A stretch of DNA of 64,000 bases from Phaeodactylibacter xiamenensis (lineage in GTDB: Bacteria > Bacteroidota > Bacteroidia > Chitinophagales > Saprospiraceae), in assembly GCF_000759025.1 (NCBI RefSeq), contig NZ_JPOS01000029.1, positions 62,001-126,000 of the forward strand, written 5' to 3'. The notes under the pieces were generated by a model, which was not told where the DNA came from, searched no databases, and saw only the letters and a program-made list of their open reading frames with translations. Of this stretch, positions 27,275 to 36,809 are shown in pieces (position 1 is the first letter of the stretch; every line of letters starts with the position of its first letter). The position numbers were made by a program, and so were the translations under genes.

Positions 27275-27694
27275 TTACAAAAATATAATTTTCCGGCTGG
27301 AATCAGACCCTATCTCAAGCTTTATTCGGAAAGTATCTTCCGGGAGCAAATGCTCAATCAGGCCAGGCCACTCAATCAGGCAGCGCCGGCCACTGTCGAG
27401 GTACTCTTCGATTCCGATGTCCAGAGCTTCCTCCACGTCATTTAAGCGGTAGAGGTCCATATGGTAGAAAGTTTCCCCCATCTGGTCTTCGTATTCATTG
27501 ACGAGGGAGAAGGTAGGGCTGCTGATTGTCTCTTCGGAGCCCAGTGTACGGCATATCGCCTTGATCAGTGTCGTTTTGCCTGCGCCGATTTCTCCGGTGA
27601 AAGTCCAGATGGACTGTTCAGGAGCCGCTGCCTTCAGTAGCCTTTTGGCAATTTCTTCAACCTCCTCCAATGAGTATACGATCGTATTTGGCAT
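27275..27694 (-). CDS. tsaE: tRNA threonylcarbamoyladenosine biosynthesis ATPase TsaE
   Basis: ATPase partner of TsaB and TsaD in making the essential t6A modification at position 37 of ANN-decoding tRNAs. The 139-residue protein shows the Walker A loop GEIGAGKTT, the switch-like SSPTFSLVNEY, the HMDLYRLND motif and LIEWPG, all classical for TsaE. Translation could begin further upstream at 27796, but the ATG at 27694 (MPNTIVYSLEEVEEIA) gives the normal family length. tsaB and tsaD are not here. The gene precedes the alanine dehydrogenase-like gene, separated by the inverted repeat unit. Confidence 0.95.
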   Translation of the reverse strand: MPNTIVYSLEEVEEIAKRLLKAAAPEQSIWTFTGEIGAGKTTLIKAICRTLGSEETISSPTFSLVNEYEDQMGETFYHMDLYRLNDVEEALDIGIEEYLDSGRRCLIEWPGLIEHLLPEDTFRIKLEIGSDSSRKIIFL

Positions 27695-28018
27695 AAAGCA
27701 GTTCAACCGTTTTATGGTGAATTTAGCAGGCAAATGCTGCAGAATGCTCCCTGCAGCTATGAGAGAACAGTAGTAGCCTGATGGAGGTTTAATCATTTTA
27801 TGCTAAAAGGCCTTGCAATTTTAACAGGTGTCATTTCAGCACTCTATCATCAGGCAAAAGCGGCTGTTTACTTGTGTTCATTGCTTTTGTGAGGCAACCT
27901 GCCCAATCAAATTTTAGCCTTTTTGAAAAAATATTCCTATTATTATGGTCATATAGCGGGCAAAACCTTAGATTTGAATCCCGACTGAGAGAGAGATTAT
28001 AATTAGCTGACTATCTAT
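27695..28018. other. Divergent intergenic region between tsaE and the oxidoreductase
   Basis: About 320 bp without a convincing gene. It contains a long AT-rich segment (27911-27955) followed by a promoter-like TAGATTTG box. No hairpin or repeat is evident. Confidence 0.4.
27969..27976 (+). promoter_or_regulatory. Probable -7 box of the oxidoreductase promoter
   Basis: TAGATTTG matches the Bacteroidota -7 consensus TAnnTTTG exactly and lies 42 bp before the gene at 28019. At the -33 position the sequence is TTATGG, a weak match. Confidence 0.45.
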
Positions 28019-29170
28019 ATGAGCCGAAAAATCCGTATGGGAATGGTGGGTGGCGGTCGCGGTGCCTTTATCGGTGCTGTGCATAGGATGGCTGCTACCC
28101 TGGATGGTGAAATAGAGCTGGTTTGCGGAGCTTTTAGCAGCGACCCGGAAAAGTCTAAAGCTTCCGGTGCTGACCTTTATCTTCCTCCTGACCGGGTATA
28201 CGGCAGTTTCGGGGAAATGATCCTGAAGGAAAAAGCCCTGCCCGAAGGCAAGCGTATGGATTTTGTGTCTATCGTTACACCTAACCACGTACATTTCCCA
28301 CCGGCAAAAATGGCCCTGGAGAACGGCTTCTCTGTTGTATGCGATAAACCTCTTTCCTTCAATACTGACGAAGCCCTTGAGCTGCAACAACTTGTCGAAT
28401 CGACAGGGTTGTTGTTTGCATTAACCCACAATTATACCGGGTACCCTATGGTCAAACAGGCGCGGGCAATGGTCCGCAACGGTGAGTTTGGGGCTATCCG
28501 AAAAGTTATTGTCGCCTACCCGCAGGGGTGGCTTTCCACTCGTCTGGAAGCGACGAACCAAAAACAAGCCTCCTGGCGTACCGACCCTAAGCGTTCGGGT
28601 GCAGCAGGGGCAATGGGCGATATAGGGACCCACGCAGAAAACCTGGCAGAGTACATTTCAGGGCTTCGGATCACCAAATTGTGCGCAGACCTTCACACTT
28701 TCGTGGAAGGGCGGCAGCTGGATGATGACGGTAGCGTATTGCTCCGCTTCGATAACGGCGCCCGGGGGATTCTTTACGCGACTCAGGTTGCGGCCGGAGA
28801 AGAAAACGCCCTGCATATCCGTGTGTATGGAGAAAAAGGCGGCCTGGAATGGCACCAAATGTACCCCAACGACCTGAAGGTGCGCTGGCTCGATAAGCCC
28901 GAGCAACTGCTTCGTACCGGTGTGGGAGACCTCTATCCTGCCGCTCAGGCTGGTGCGCGCATTCCAGCCGGGCACCCGGAAGGCTACCTGGAGGCTTTCG
29001 CAAACATTTACCGGAATTTTGCCCATTGCCTGCGCGCTAAACTATCCGGGCAAAAAGCAGACCCGGTGTATGAAGATTTCCCAACCGTTGAAGATGGCGT
29101 CCGCGGTATGAAGTTTATCGACCGGGTCATTGAATCTTCTGCGAGCGATCAGAAATGGCTACCGGTATAA
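28019..29170 (+). CDS. Gfo/Idh/MocA family oxidoreductase
   Basis: An NAD(P)-dependent dehydrogenase of sugar- or inositol-like substrates. The N-terminal Rossmann fold ([17 protein letters not shown]) carries the dinucleotide loop. [20 protein letters not shown] and VVCDKPLSF give the DKP version of the family EKP motif, whose Lys participates in catalysis. The C-terminal alpha/beta domain includes [16 protein letters not shown] with the second catalytic His. The 383-residue length is usual. No sugar kinase, isomerase or transporter neighbours reveal the substrate. A perfect -7 box lies upstream and the gene appears monocistronic. Confidence 0.92.
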   Translation: MSRKIRMGMVGGGRGAFIGAVHRMAATLDGEIELVCGAFSSDPEKSKASGADLYLPPDRVYGSFGEMILKEKALPEGKRMDFVSIVTPNHVHFPPAKMALENGFSVVCDKPLSFNTDEALELQQLVESTGLLFALTHNYTGYPMVKQARAMVRNGEFGAIRKVIVAYPQGWLSTRLEATNQKQASWRTDPKRSGAAGAMGDIGTHAENLAEYISGLRITKLCADLHTFVEGRQLDDDGSVLLRFDNGARGILYATQVAAGEENALHIRVYGEKGGLEWHQMYPNDLKVRWLDKPEQLLRTGVGDLYPAAQAGARIPAGHPEGYLEAFANIYRNFAHCLRAKLSGQKADPVYEDFPTVEDGVRGMKFIDRVIESSASDQKWLPV

Positions 29171-29247
29171 TACCCTGAAGCTGTGATTAAAAACCGATTA
29201 ATAGCAGGTCATGAAAAACCTGTAGCATATAAAGCACAAACATTAGT

Positions 29248-31020
29248 ATGAAAAAAAGCTACACTTTCTTCTTCCTGATTGGATTGATGAGTTTCACCCT
29301 GAATGCGCAGGTCACTTGTGATGAGCCGGGAGTTTTATTGATGGATGACCTGTCGGCCTATGCCACAGGCGATATTACCTTTCAGTCAGACGACTGGGAT
29401 ACCTGGCCAGGTGCAACCGTCGGGGCAGAAGTCTCTGCCGAACAAGCCAATACAGGCAGTAATTCCATCAAAATTGATGGAAACATCGATGGGCAGGATG
29501 CTCTGCTGCTGCTTGGCGGGCAGGAAAGCGGGCACTACGTCCTGTCCTGGTCAATGTTCGTATACGACAGCACAAGTGCCTATTTCAACCTGCAGCACGA
29601 AGCCCCGACCGATACAGAGGGGTTTTGGGCGTTTGATGTACTCTTCGAAGGCGGGAAAGGCATACTCGAAAAGTATGATGGCAGCGACGACGCCTCCTTT
29701 GTATACCCATCCGGTACATGGTTTCCGGTGTATCTTTTTATAGATATAGACAGCGACTACGCCCGCCTCGTCATTAATGAAAGAACAGTAGACACCTGGC
29801 CGTTCAGCAGCGGGAGTACGGAATCAAGCCAGATGCACAGTATCAACTTTTACCCGCAGAATACCGGACATTCTTACTTCATCGATGATATTAGTTTGCT
29901 GGAAATTCCGGCAGCGGAAGCAGGGCAATACTGTTACACGGCCGAAGTTCTGGAAGAGCCCGGCTTCTATGCTGTACCGGAGCTGACTTGTTATGGAGGC
30001 AGTTATGATCAGGGCGGCAGCGGCAGTGGCTTCAAAGCTCACTGGTATCAATATACGCCTTCCACAGATGGCATCATGTCTGTTTCCAGTTGTGGGGGTG
30101 GAGTAGATAGCCGGGTTTGGATCTTTAAAGGTGCTGATTGTGAAAATCTAGGCATCGTTGGTGTGAACGACGACCGCTGCGATACAGGTGATGGTGATGA
30201 TTACGCCTCCTACAGAGAGGCCGTGGTCACGGCAGGTGATACCTACTACATTATGTTTGATGATGCCTGGTCTGAGGCTGGTTTTGGGTTTGAACTTGCA
30301 TTGGTCGAAGAAGCTCCTGCTGAAGGTCAATTCTGCGAATCTGCTGAAGACATCGAGCCGGGTGAACACGAAGTGGGCGCTATTGATGGCGAATCTGCGG
30401 TGGCTGGCCCCAATATCAACAACACCTCTGGTTCTACGACCAACTACGCACAATCCAAGTGGTATCAGTTTACGCCTGGCTCAGACGGCTATATGAGCAT
30501 TTCCGCCTGTGATTTTGCAGCAAGTGATACGCACTTTTTTGTGTATACCGGGGATTGCTCCACTTTCGAGGGGCTCAACCTGGTGGCTCAGAATGACAAT
30601 GGATGCGGAGAAGGTTTGCTGACCTCCAGCCTGGACAGCATTGAGGTCACAGGTGGCGAAACCTACTACATCGAGTGGATCGACCGCTGGATGGACGGGC
30701 CCGGCGACGAGCTCTACATCTGGGAGCTTGGCTTCGATGCGTTCGTGGGTGTGGAGCAGGATGAAGTTCTTAAGCAGAGCTTTACCGTTTTCCCAAATCC
30801 GGCATCAGATGTGCTGAACATCCGGCTGGAGCAAAGTCAGTTCAAGGGGCGCACACAAGTCACCCTGCTGAACATGCTGGGGCAGCCGCTAGCCGAAAGG
30901 CAACTGGACGGCGGAGAGGTACAGCTTCAGCTGCCTGTCCATAGTATTCCTGCAGGCACCTATCAGTTACGTGTACTGATGGGAGACCGGCAGGCGACGC
31001 AAACGGTGCTAATTAAATGA
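29248..31020 (+). CDS. T9SS-secreted protein, paralog of the following gene
   Basis: A 590-residue exported protein. The signal peptide ends at LNAQ (residue 21). An N-terminal jelly-roll (LamG/MAM-like) domain of about 210 residues contains SGHYVLSWSMFVYDSTSAYF. Two Cys-containing pre-peptidase C-terminal-like domains follow, with WYQYTPSTDGIMSVSSCGGG, GVNDDRC and AGDTYYIMFDDAWSEAGFGF in the first, and WYQFTPGSDGYMSISAC with GGETYYIEWIDRWMDG in the second. The sorting domain starts SFTVFPNPASDVLNIR and ends TQTVLIK. The domain set recurs almost in the same order in the next gene, indicating tandem duplication. No enzyme domain is present; binding or adhesion is likely. Confidence 0.88.
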   Translation: MKKSYTFFFLIGLMSFTLNAQVTCDEPGVLLMDDLSAYATGDITFQSDDWDTWPGATVGAEVSAEQANTGSNSIKIDGNIDGQDALLLLGGQESGHYVLSWSMFVYDSTSAYFNLQHEAPTDTEGFWAFDVLFEGGKGILEKYDGSDDASFVYPSGTWFPVYLFIDIDSDYARLVINERTVDTWPFSSGSTESSQMHSINFYPQNTGHSYFIDDISLLEIPAAEAGQYCYTAEVLEEPGFYAVPELTCYGGSYDQGGSGSGFKAHWYQYTPSTDGIMSVSSCGGGVDSRVWIFKGADCENLGIVGVNDDRCDTGDGDDYASYREAVVTAGDTYYIMFDDAWSEAGFGFELALVEEAPAEGQFCESAEDIEPGEHEVGAIDGESAVAGPNINNTSGSTTNYAQSKWYQFTPGSDGYMSISACDFAASDTHFFVYTGDCSTFEGLNLVAQNDNGCGEGLLTSSLDSIEVTGGETYYIEWIDRWMDGPGDELYIWELGFDAFVGVEQDEVLKQSFTVFPNPASDVLNIRLEQSQFKGRTQVTLLNMLGQPLAERQLDGGEVQLQLPVHSIPAGTYQLRVLMGDRQATQTVLIK

Positions 31021-31164
31021 TAACCCAGGGGTGCAGGGGTACGTACATATATGGACTCGGCACCCTTAAAGATAAACAGCGGAGCATGCAGGCCTTGTCC
31101 TGTATTTCCGCTGTTCAACCGATTGTTAACTTTTATTCCATTCACTCAATTCAATACGTTTCGT

Positions 31165-34100
31165 ATGAAAAAAACTTACATGAACAAGCTGCTTGCACTG
31201 GTAGCAGTCATGGCTTTTGCGATGACCTCTGTGCAGGCACAATCGTTTACTGTAGATGCTCCGGCAAGTGTTGCTGGTAGCTACAATCATGGTATTGCGG
31301 TGTTTACGAACCCCACTGCCACACCAAGCTTCTCTGGCCCTGTTACTGTTGTGTCAGATGCAGACGGCCTTTCGACCGCCTGTGTTGAAATCACTGATGA
31401 CCTGTCTGGTTCTGTAGCCTTGATTGACCGCGGTGCTTGCGGCTTCGATGCCAAAGTAGCCAATGCACAGGCTGCGGGTGCCGTAGGTGTAATTCTTTGT
31501 AATAATGACACCGCTAACCCAGATGCTATCCTGAACGTAGCAAGTGGTGCTGGCTGCCGCCCGGATATCACCATCCCTACGGTGGTGCTGAGCTACAACA
31601 ACTGCCAGACCATCCGCATGGAAACTGGTTTGACAGTAACCTATGATGTGCCTGCAGGCAGTACCTTTGAATCAGCTATTGAGATCGGCGAAGGCACCTT
31701 TACTGTTGATGAGATCCCTATGGACTCCAGCAACACTTTCGTAGGGGCTACCGGCGAAGTTTGGTACAAGTATACGCCTTCTGCAACTGGTGTGGTAACC
31801 GTTAGCTCCTGTGGAAGCGCAGCCGCCACACGTTTGCTGTTCAACAGCGTTACAGATTGCCGTGCGACTTTGACCAACCTTATATTTAACCAGGGTGGCT
31901 GCCCAGACGATGATGGCTCCACACTGGACTGGCTGGTATTTGAAGGCGAGGAATATTACATCCTCTGGGATGATGCGAACTCTTCTGACGGCTTTGACTT
32001 CACCGTCAGCCTGGGTGATCCTGAGCCTGTTGATGTTACGCTGAATGTAGACATGCAGAACGAAACGGTAGCAGCAGAAGGTGTTAGCGTGGTTGTTGGC
32101 GGTCCTGGTGTAGCTGACCTCAACGAGGTGATCATTCAGGCGATGTCTGACGATGATGGCGATGGTATCTACTCAACAACTATTCAGGTAACGACACTGG
32201 ATACTATTGGCTATGCTTTTGTGAACGGCGGCGTAGACCCTGCTAACCTGGAAGTTGTCCCTGATTCCTGTGGCGTGCCAAGCGGCTTTGGCTTCAATGT
32301 GCGTCCGTTCATCAATACTTCAATTTTCCCGGTAGAGGTTGATGCGGTATGTTTCGCTGCTTGCGAAGCTTGTCCGCTGGACATGGCTACCTGCGACGAG
32401 CCTACTGTAATCTGGACTGAAGACTTTGAGGGGCAGACCGTAGGTGCACCACCGGTGAACAACTTCATTATCCCCTGGCCTGCTGCTGGTATCATCCTTG
32501 GTGATGTAAGCTCTGATCAGGCGGCAAGTGGTTCTAACTCTCACCTTATCACGGGTGACGGTACAGACGTAGACCCGGTTTACCTGTTATCTAACCAGAC
32601 ATTGACTACCGGTCACTATGTCGTTAGCTGGAACATGTACATACCTGCCGATTCCACAGCCTACTTTAACTTCCAGAAGGATGCAACACCAGCCGTAGAA
32701 TGGGCAGTAGAGGTGTTCTTCAATGGTGATGGCACTGGCGACCTCAATGCAGGTGCAGCTGACCCTCGTGCTAACTTTACCTACCCGGAAGGAGAATGGT
32801 TCTCGATTGTAACGGTGATTGATATCGATAATGACCTCATCCGCATGCATATTGATGGGCAGTGGGTATCCAGCTGGCCGCTGAACTTTGATGCCAGCAG
32901 TACCGGAAACTTGCAGTCAATAGGCGCAGTGAACTACTACCCAAGACCAAACGAACCTGATTTTTGGTATGTAGACGACTTCACGGTAGCGCTGATCCCT
33001 GAGCCAGGTGACGGACTGTACTGCCAGACGGCTACAGTTGTGGAGCCAGGTGTCATTACAGCAGAAGAACTGGACTGCTTTGGTGGTGGTCTGTTCTATG
33101 ATCCATCTGACGGAGCTGGTCTGCAGGCCCGTTGGTTCAGCTATACCGCTACCGCTGATGGCTACATTAGTGTAAGCGCTTGCGGAGGCGGTGTGGATAC
33201 CCGCGCATGGATCCTGGCGGGTGACTGTGGTGATCTTACACCAGTAGGTGTGAATGATGACCGCTGTGAAATTTCCGCTGGCGGCAGTGCATGGGCTACT
33301 TACCGTGAGGTGCCAGTTACTTCCGGCGAAACCTACTACATCGTTTGGGATGATACCTGGGAAGCTGCCGGCTTTGACTGGGAACTGACGCTCAACGAAG
33401 GCGATCTGCCTGTGGGCGATTTCTGTGAGTCTGCTGAAGCTGTTGATCCAGGTACCTACACTGTAGAGGAGTTCGGTGAAGCTTCTGTTGGTGGCTATCG
33501 CCCGGGTTACTTCACGACTTCTACTACTCCATACTCTGGTGGCGCATGGTACTCCTTCACGCCTGATAGCGATGGCACTATGAGCATCAACTCTTGTGGT
33601 ACTGACGCTGATACCTGGTTGTTCGTTTACACTGGCGATTGTGGTTTACAGTCTCTGGAGCTGATCGCTGAAAGTGATGACGACTGTATCATCGCTTCAA
33701 GTGTGGAAGACATCGAAGTGACGGCAGGTACGACTTACTACATTGAGTGGATCGACCGGAATGACGCTGCTGGTTTTGACTGGGAGCTGATCTTCAACCC
33801 ACCAACTGTAAACGTACAGATGGCTGTTGATGTATCCCTGCTCGTAGAAGCTGGCGAACTCAGCCCGGACGGTGTATTCCTGGCCGGTAGCTTCAGCGAT
33901 TTCAATAACGTTGAGATGTCTGACCTGGATGGAGATAACATCTACACGGTTACTGTACAGATTCCTGAAAACTCTACTGCGACTTACAAGTTCAAGAACG
34001 GTCCTGACGGATGGGAGAACATCGATACCAGCATTGGTGACGACTGTACGACCGGCGAGTTTAACGACCGCTTTGTGGAAACCGGTACCATGAACATTCC

Positions 34101-34419
34101 GCTTGATCCGGTTTGCTTCGGCTACTGTGTTTCCTGCCAGACGGTTGATGTGAGCGATGTAGCGCTGGAGCAGGGCGTATCTGTATTCCCTAATCCTGCG
34201 AAGGATGTGCTGAATGTACAGATCGATCTGCCGGAAGTAGCCAGCCGCCTGAACATCCGCCTGGTGAATGCATTGGGTCAGGTGGTACTGAGCCGCGACC
34301 TTGGTACACTTCAGAGCGACAACATCGAGCTTGACGTACGCAACCTCGCTGCCGGCACTTACATGCTGCAGGTGGTTGATGGACAGGCGCAGTTCACGCA
34401 GTCTGTTATCATTAAGTAA
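31165..34419 (+). CDS. T9SS-secreted multidomain protein with PA domain
   Basis: A 1084-residue exported protein. After a signal peptide ending at VQAQ comes a protease-associated (PA) domain (GSVALIDRGACGFDAKV, AAGAVGVILCNN, then IPTVVLS). Next are a pre-peptidase-like domain, a starch-binding-like beta domain (VDVTLNVDMQNETVAAEGV), and the same jelly-roll plus two pre-peptidase domains found in the preceding gene (GHYVVSWNMYIPADSTAYFN; GVNDDRCEISAGG; ETYYIVWDDTWEAAGF). A second carbohydrate-binding-like domain (DGVFLAGSFSDFNNVEMSDL) precedes the sorting domain (SVFPNPAKDVLNVQ to FTQSVIIK). PA domains usually accompany proteases, but no protease module is seen. The upstream ATG at 31051 is rejected because it adds 38 residues before a perfect signal peptide. 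A strong terminator follows. Confidence 0.88.
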   Translation: MKKTYMNKLLALVAVMAFAMTSVQAQSFTVDAPASVAGSYNHGIAVFTNPTATPSFSGPVTVVSDADGLSTACVEITDDLSGSVALIDRGACGFDAKVANAQAAGAVGVILCNNDTANPDAILNVASGAGCRPDITIPTVVLSYNNCQTIRMETGLTVTYDVPAGSTFESAIEIGEGTFTVDEIPMDSSNTFVGATGEVWYKYTPSATGVVTVSSCGSAAATRLLFNSVTDCRATLTNLIFNQGGCPDDDGSTLDWLVFEGEEYYILWDDANSSDGFDFTVSLGDPEPVDVTLNVDMQNETVAAEGVSVVVGGPGVADLNEVIIQAMSDDDGDGIYSTTIQVTTLDTIGYAFVNGGVDPANLEVVPDSCGVPSGFGFNVRPFINTSIFPVEVDAVCFAACEACPLDMATCDEPTVIWTEDFEGQTVGAPPVNNFIIPWPAAGIILGDVSSDQAASGSNSHLITGDGTDVDPVYLLSNQTLTTGHYVVSWNMYIPADSTAYFNFQKDATPAVEWAVEVFFNGDGTGDLNAGAADPRANFTYPEGEWFSIVTVIDIDNDLIRMHIDGQWVSSWPLNFDASSTGNLQSIGAVNYYPRPNEPDFWYVDDFTVALIPEPGDGLYCQTATVVEPGVITAEELDCFGGGLFYDPSDGAGLQARWFSYTATADGYISVSACGGGVDTRAWILAGDCGDLTPVGVNDDRCEISAGGSAWATYREVPVTSGETYYIVWDDTWEAAGFDWELTLNEGDLPVGDFCESAEAVDPGTYTVEEFGEASVGGYRPGYFTTSTTPYSGGAWYSFTPDSDGTMSINSCGTDADTWLFVYTGDCGLQSLELIAESDDDCIIASSVEDIEVTAGTTYYIEWIDRNDAAGFDWELIFNPPTVNVQMAVDVSLLVEAGELSPDGVFLAGSFSDFNNVEMSDLDGDNIYTVTVQIPENSTATYKFKNGPDGWENIDTSIGDDCTTGEFNDRFVETGTMNIPLDPVCFGYCVSCQTVDVSDVALEQGVSVFPNPAKDVLNVQIDLPEVASRLNIRLVNALGQVVLSRDLGTLQSDNIELDVRNLAAGTYMLQVVDGQAQFTQSVIIK

Positions 34420-34475
34420 TAGCCTTTGGGCATGCTGAATAATTAAGTTCAGCGACTCATTGACTACAATAGAAA

Positions 34476-34522
34476 AGCGCCGCCCGGCCGCTCTCGTAGC
34501 GTGCCGGGCGGCGCTCTTTTAT
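34476..34522. terminator. Strong bidirectional terminator
   Basis: A perfect 13-bp GC-rich stem (AGCGCCGCCCGGC at 34476-34488, GCCGGGCGGCGCT at 34503-34515) is followed by CTTTTAT on the plus strand, with GAAAA on the other side. It lies between the convergent T9SS protein gene and the MFS permease gene. Confidence 0.9.
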
Positions 34523-34544
34523 ATGCTGCAGTAGCCCCTGTAAT

Positions 34545-35849
34545 TTACACCACTGGTGCTGCAGTAGCCCGAACTTTTACCCTGAGCAACAAAAGCAGCC
34601 CAACCAAAAAGAATCCGCTTAGCACCAGCATACTCAGCCGCATACTGCCGGTAATCTGCTCCATTAACCCAAAGGTGAACGTGCCGATAATAATAGCTAC
34701 CTTTTCCAGTACATCATAAAAACTAAAGTAAGAAGTCGTATCATCGGAGCTCTCGGGGATTAGCTTGGAGTAAGTAGACCGGGACAGGGACTGTATCCCT
34801 CCCATAACGAGCCCAACGGCTGCCGCGATGGCGTAAAACTGAGCTTTCTCCTGCACAAGGTACCCTACAATACAAATCGCCATCCAAATCAGCAGCATGG
34901 TAATCAAAGATATTTTATTGCCTTTCCATTCTGAGAGGCGGGCGAAGCTATAAGCCCCCAGGATGGCGACGACTTGGAGCAGCAGGATGATGATGATCAG
35001 CTCGGAAGTCTCAAAGTTAAGCTCTTTGCTGGCGAAGGTGCTGGCCAGGAATAGCACCGTCTGCACGCCGGCGCTGTAAAAGAAAAAGGAAAACAGGAAG
35101 GAACGAATGTTTTGCTCCCCCTTCACCGCACGCCAGACCTTTTTCAGTTCCTGAAACCCTTTGCGCAGCATTTCAGGAGATGCCTTTTGCTTTTCATCCG
35201 AAGGAAGCCGCCGGAACGGGATAAGTGCAAAGCCGATCCACCACAGCCCTACGGAAAGAAAGGCATAGCGTGTGGCCGTGCCCTGATCAGGAAAACCCAA
35301 ACCTTCCCAAAACTGCACCATCACCAGGTTGATAATGAGCAAAATAACACTCCCGATATAGCCAAAGGAGAACCCCCGTGCACTCACCCGGTCGTAGAGG
35401 TCCTCGGTGACGATCACGGGCAAAAAGGCATTGTAAAATACCAGCCCGCCGGCAAAACCAATCATAGACAGCATGAAGCCGACCGTCCCCAGTTCGAGCT
35501 GATCCATACCTTTAAAGAAAAACAGGGAAAGGCAGGATAAGGAACCCAAAATGGTAAAAAACTTAAGGAAAAACTTCCGCCGGCCCCCATAGTCTGCTAT
35601 GCCGGATAAGAAAGGGGAGAAGAGGGCAATGATGAAGTACGAAGCCGATATGGCAAAAGTATACAGGGAACTATTGGACATTTCCATCCCAAGGACGGAG
35701 AGGTCCTCATCCGTTACCGCCACAAAGTAAGCCGGGAAAATTGCAGCGGTAATCACCAGCGCAAAAGCGGAATTGGCCCAGTCAAAAATGGCCCAGCCAT
35801 TGATGATGCGCTTGTCATTAATCGGGAAATCTGTAGAAGATGGAGCCAT
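34545..35849 (-). CDS. MFS transporter, UMF1/Atg22-like
   Basis: A 434-residue integral membrane protein of the major facilitator superfamily with about 12 hydrophobic spans. The N-terminus INGWAIFDWANSAFALVITA, the loop SGIADYGGRRKFFLKFF and VGLVMGGIQSLSRSTYSKLIP, followed by YFSFYDVLEKVAIIIGTF, are typical of the UMF1 (Atg22-like) branch common in Bacteroidota. Substrates of this branch are mostly unknown; efflux of amino acids or other metabolites is suggested by relatives. It is divergent from rimK with 73 bp between starts. Confidence 0.9.
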   Translation of the reverse strand: MAPSSTDFPINDKRIINGWAIFDWANSAFALVITAAIFPAYFVAVTDEDLSVLGMEMSNSSLYTFAISASYFIIALFSPFLSGIADYGGRRKFFLKFFTILGSLSCLSLFFFKGMDQLELGTVGFMLSMIGFAGGLVFYNAFLPVIVTEDLYDRVSARGFSFGYIGSVILLIINLVMVQFWEGLGFPDQGTATRYAFLSVGLWWIGFALIPFRRLPSDEKQKASPEMLRKGFQELKKVWRAVKGEQNIRSFLFSFFFYSAGVQTVLFLASTFASKELNFETSELIIIILLLQVVAILGAYSFARLSEWKGNKISLITMLLIWMAICIVGYLVQEKAQFYAIAAAVGLVMGGIQSLSRSTYSKLIPESSDDTTSYFSFYDVLEKVAIIIGTFTFGLMEQITGSMRLSMLVLSGFFLVGLLLLLRVKVRATAAPVV

Positions 35850-35879
35850 AAGATGTGGTGAGCGTGAGGAAAATTGGAT

Positions 35880-35887
35880 TACCTTTG
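35880..35887 (+). promoter_or_regulatory. Probable -7 box of the rimK promoter
   Basis: TACCTTTG matches the consensus TAnnTTTG exactly and lies 35 bp before the start of rimK. A clear -33 element was not found. Confidence 0.5.
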
Positions 35888-35922
35888 ATCAGTGCGTAAA
35901 TTACGAATAACCATTCGGAATT

Positions 35923-36807
35923 ATGAAAATCGCGATTCTTTCCCGTGGCCCGCAGTTGTATTCCACCCAGAGTCTGATCAGGGCAGGGATCAAAAGAGGG
36001 CACGAAATGCATGTTGTTGATCATACCCGCTGTTCTTTAGTACTGGAGCGCGACCGCCCCCGTATCCTCTATCAGGGGTATCGGTTGGAACGGTTTGATG
36101 CGGTCATTCCCCGTATTGGAGCTTCCGTAACTTCCATCGGAGCTTCTGTCATCAGCCAGTTTGAGAATATGAATGTCTTTGTGGCCGCTAATGCCGCCGC
36201 CCTGATTGAAGCCCGGGACAAACTGCGCTGCCTGCACCGCCTTGCGCAACATGGTATACAGATCCCTAAAACGGTCTTCGTCGCTTCCGGCCAGAATATG
36301 CAGGCGGCGGTCAGTCAGCTGGGGGGATTGCCGGTAGTCGTCAAGCTTTTGGAGGGTACTCATGGCATAGGGGTCATACTTGCAGAAACCTTCCGTACGG
36401 TAGAATCTACCGTGGAAGCTTTTCAGCGGTTGAACAATCGCGTGATGCTGCAGGAGTTTATCCGGGAGGCAAGGGGCAGGGATGTCCGGGTGCTTGTGGT
36501 CAATAATCAGGTGGTGGCTGCCATGGAACGGCAGGCCCGGCCCGGTGAGTTTCGCTCCAACCTGCACCGCGGCGGCTCTGCAAGGCAGGTGAAGCTTACC
36601 CCCGAAGAGCAGGAGCTGGCCGTAAGAGTTGTACAAATTATGGGGCTCCATGTCGGTGGGGTGGATTTTTTGCGTTCAGAGCGCGGCCCACTGATTATGG
36701 AGGTAAACGCCTCTCCCGGGCTGGAAGGGATAGAAACCGTCACCGGTATAAACGTTGCCGGAAGAATCATTCAATTTATCGAAGAAACCTTAGCGCAATC
36801 ATCCTGA
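35923..36807 (+). CDS. rimK: RimK-family ATP-grasp ligase (ribosomal protein S6-L-glutamate ligase-like)
   Basis: ATP-grasp enzyme that ligates glutamate (or a similar amino acid) to a carboxylate, classically the C-terminus of ribosomal protein S6. The N-terminal lid begins MKIAILSRGPQLYSTQSLIR, which is the RimK signature, and includes DAVIPRIGASVTSIGASVI. The ATP-grasp core shows VVVKLLEGTHGIGVILAE, then RDVRVLVVNNQVVAAMERQA, and the metal site MEVNASPGLEGIE. The 294-residue length is usual. It is tightly paired (2 bp gap) with an AstE-like deacylase, a partner often seen with RimK that may reverse or trim the modification or act on a small molecule. Confidence 0.92.
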   Translation: MKIAILSRGPQLYSTQSLIRAGIKRGHEMHVVDHTRCSLVLERDRPRILYQGYRLERFDAVIPRIGASVTSIGASVISQFENMNVFVAANAAALIEARDKLRCLHRLAQHGIQIPKTVFVASGQNMQAAVSQLGGLPVVVKLLEGTHGIGVILAETFRTVESTVEAFQRLNNRVMLQEFIREARGRDVRVLVVNNQVVAAMERQARPGEFRSNLHRGGSARQVKLTPEEQELAVRVVQIMGLHVGGVDFLRSERGPLIMEVNASPGLEGIETVTGINVAGRIIQFIEETLAQSS

Positions 36808-36809
36808 CT

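Noticed and set aside
31021-31164. Upstream start at 31051 for the large T9SS protein
   Set aside because: It adds 38 residues ahead of a perfect signal peptide beginning at 31165.
29900-33800. Repeated sequence segments that could suggest a CRISPR-like or tandem DNA repeat
   Set aside because: The similarity is at protein level between diverged domains; there are no short identical repeats with regular spacers.
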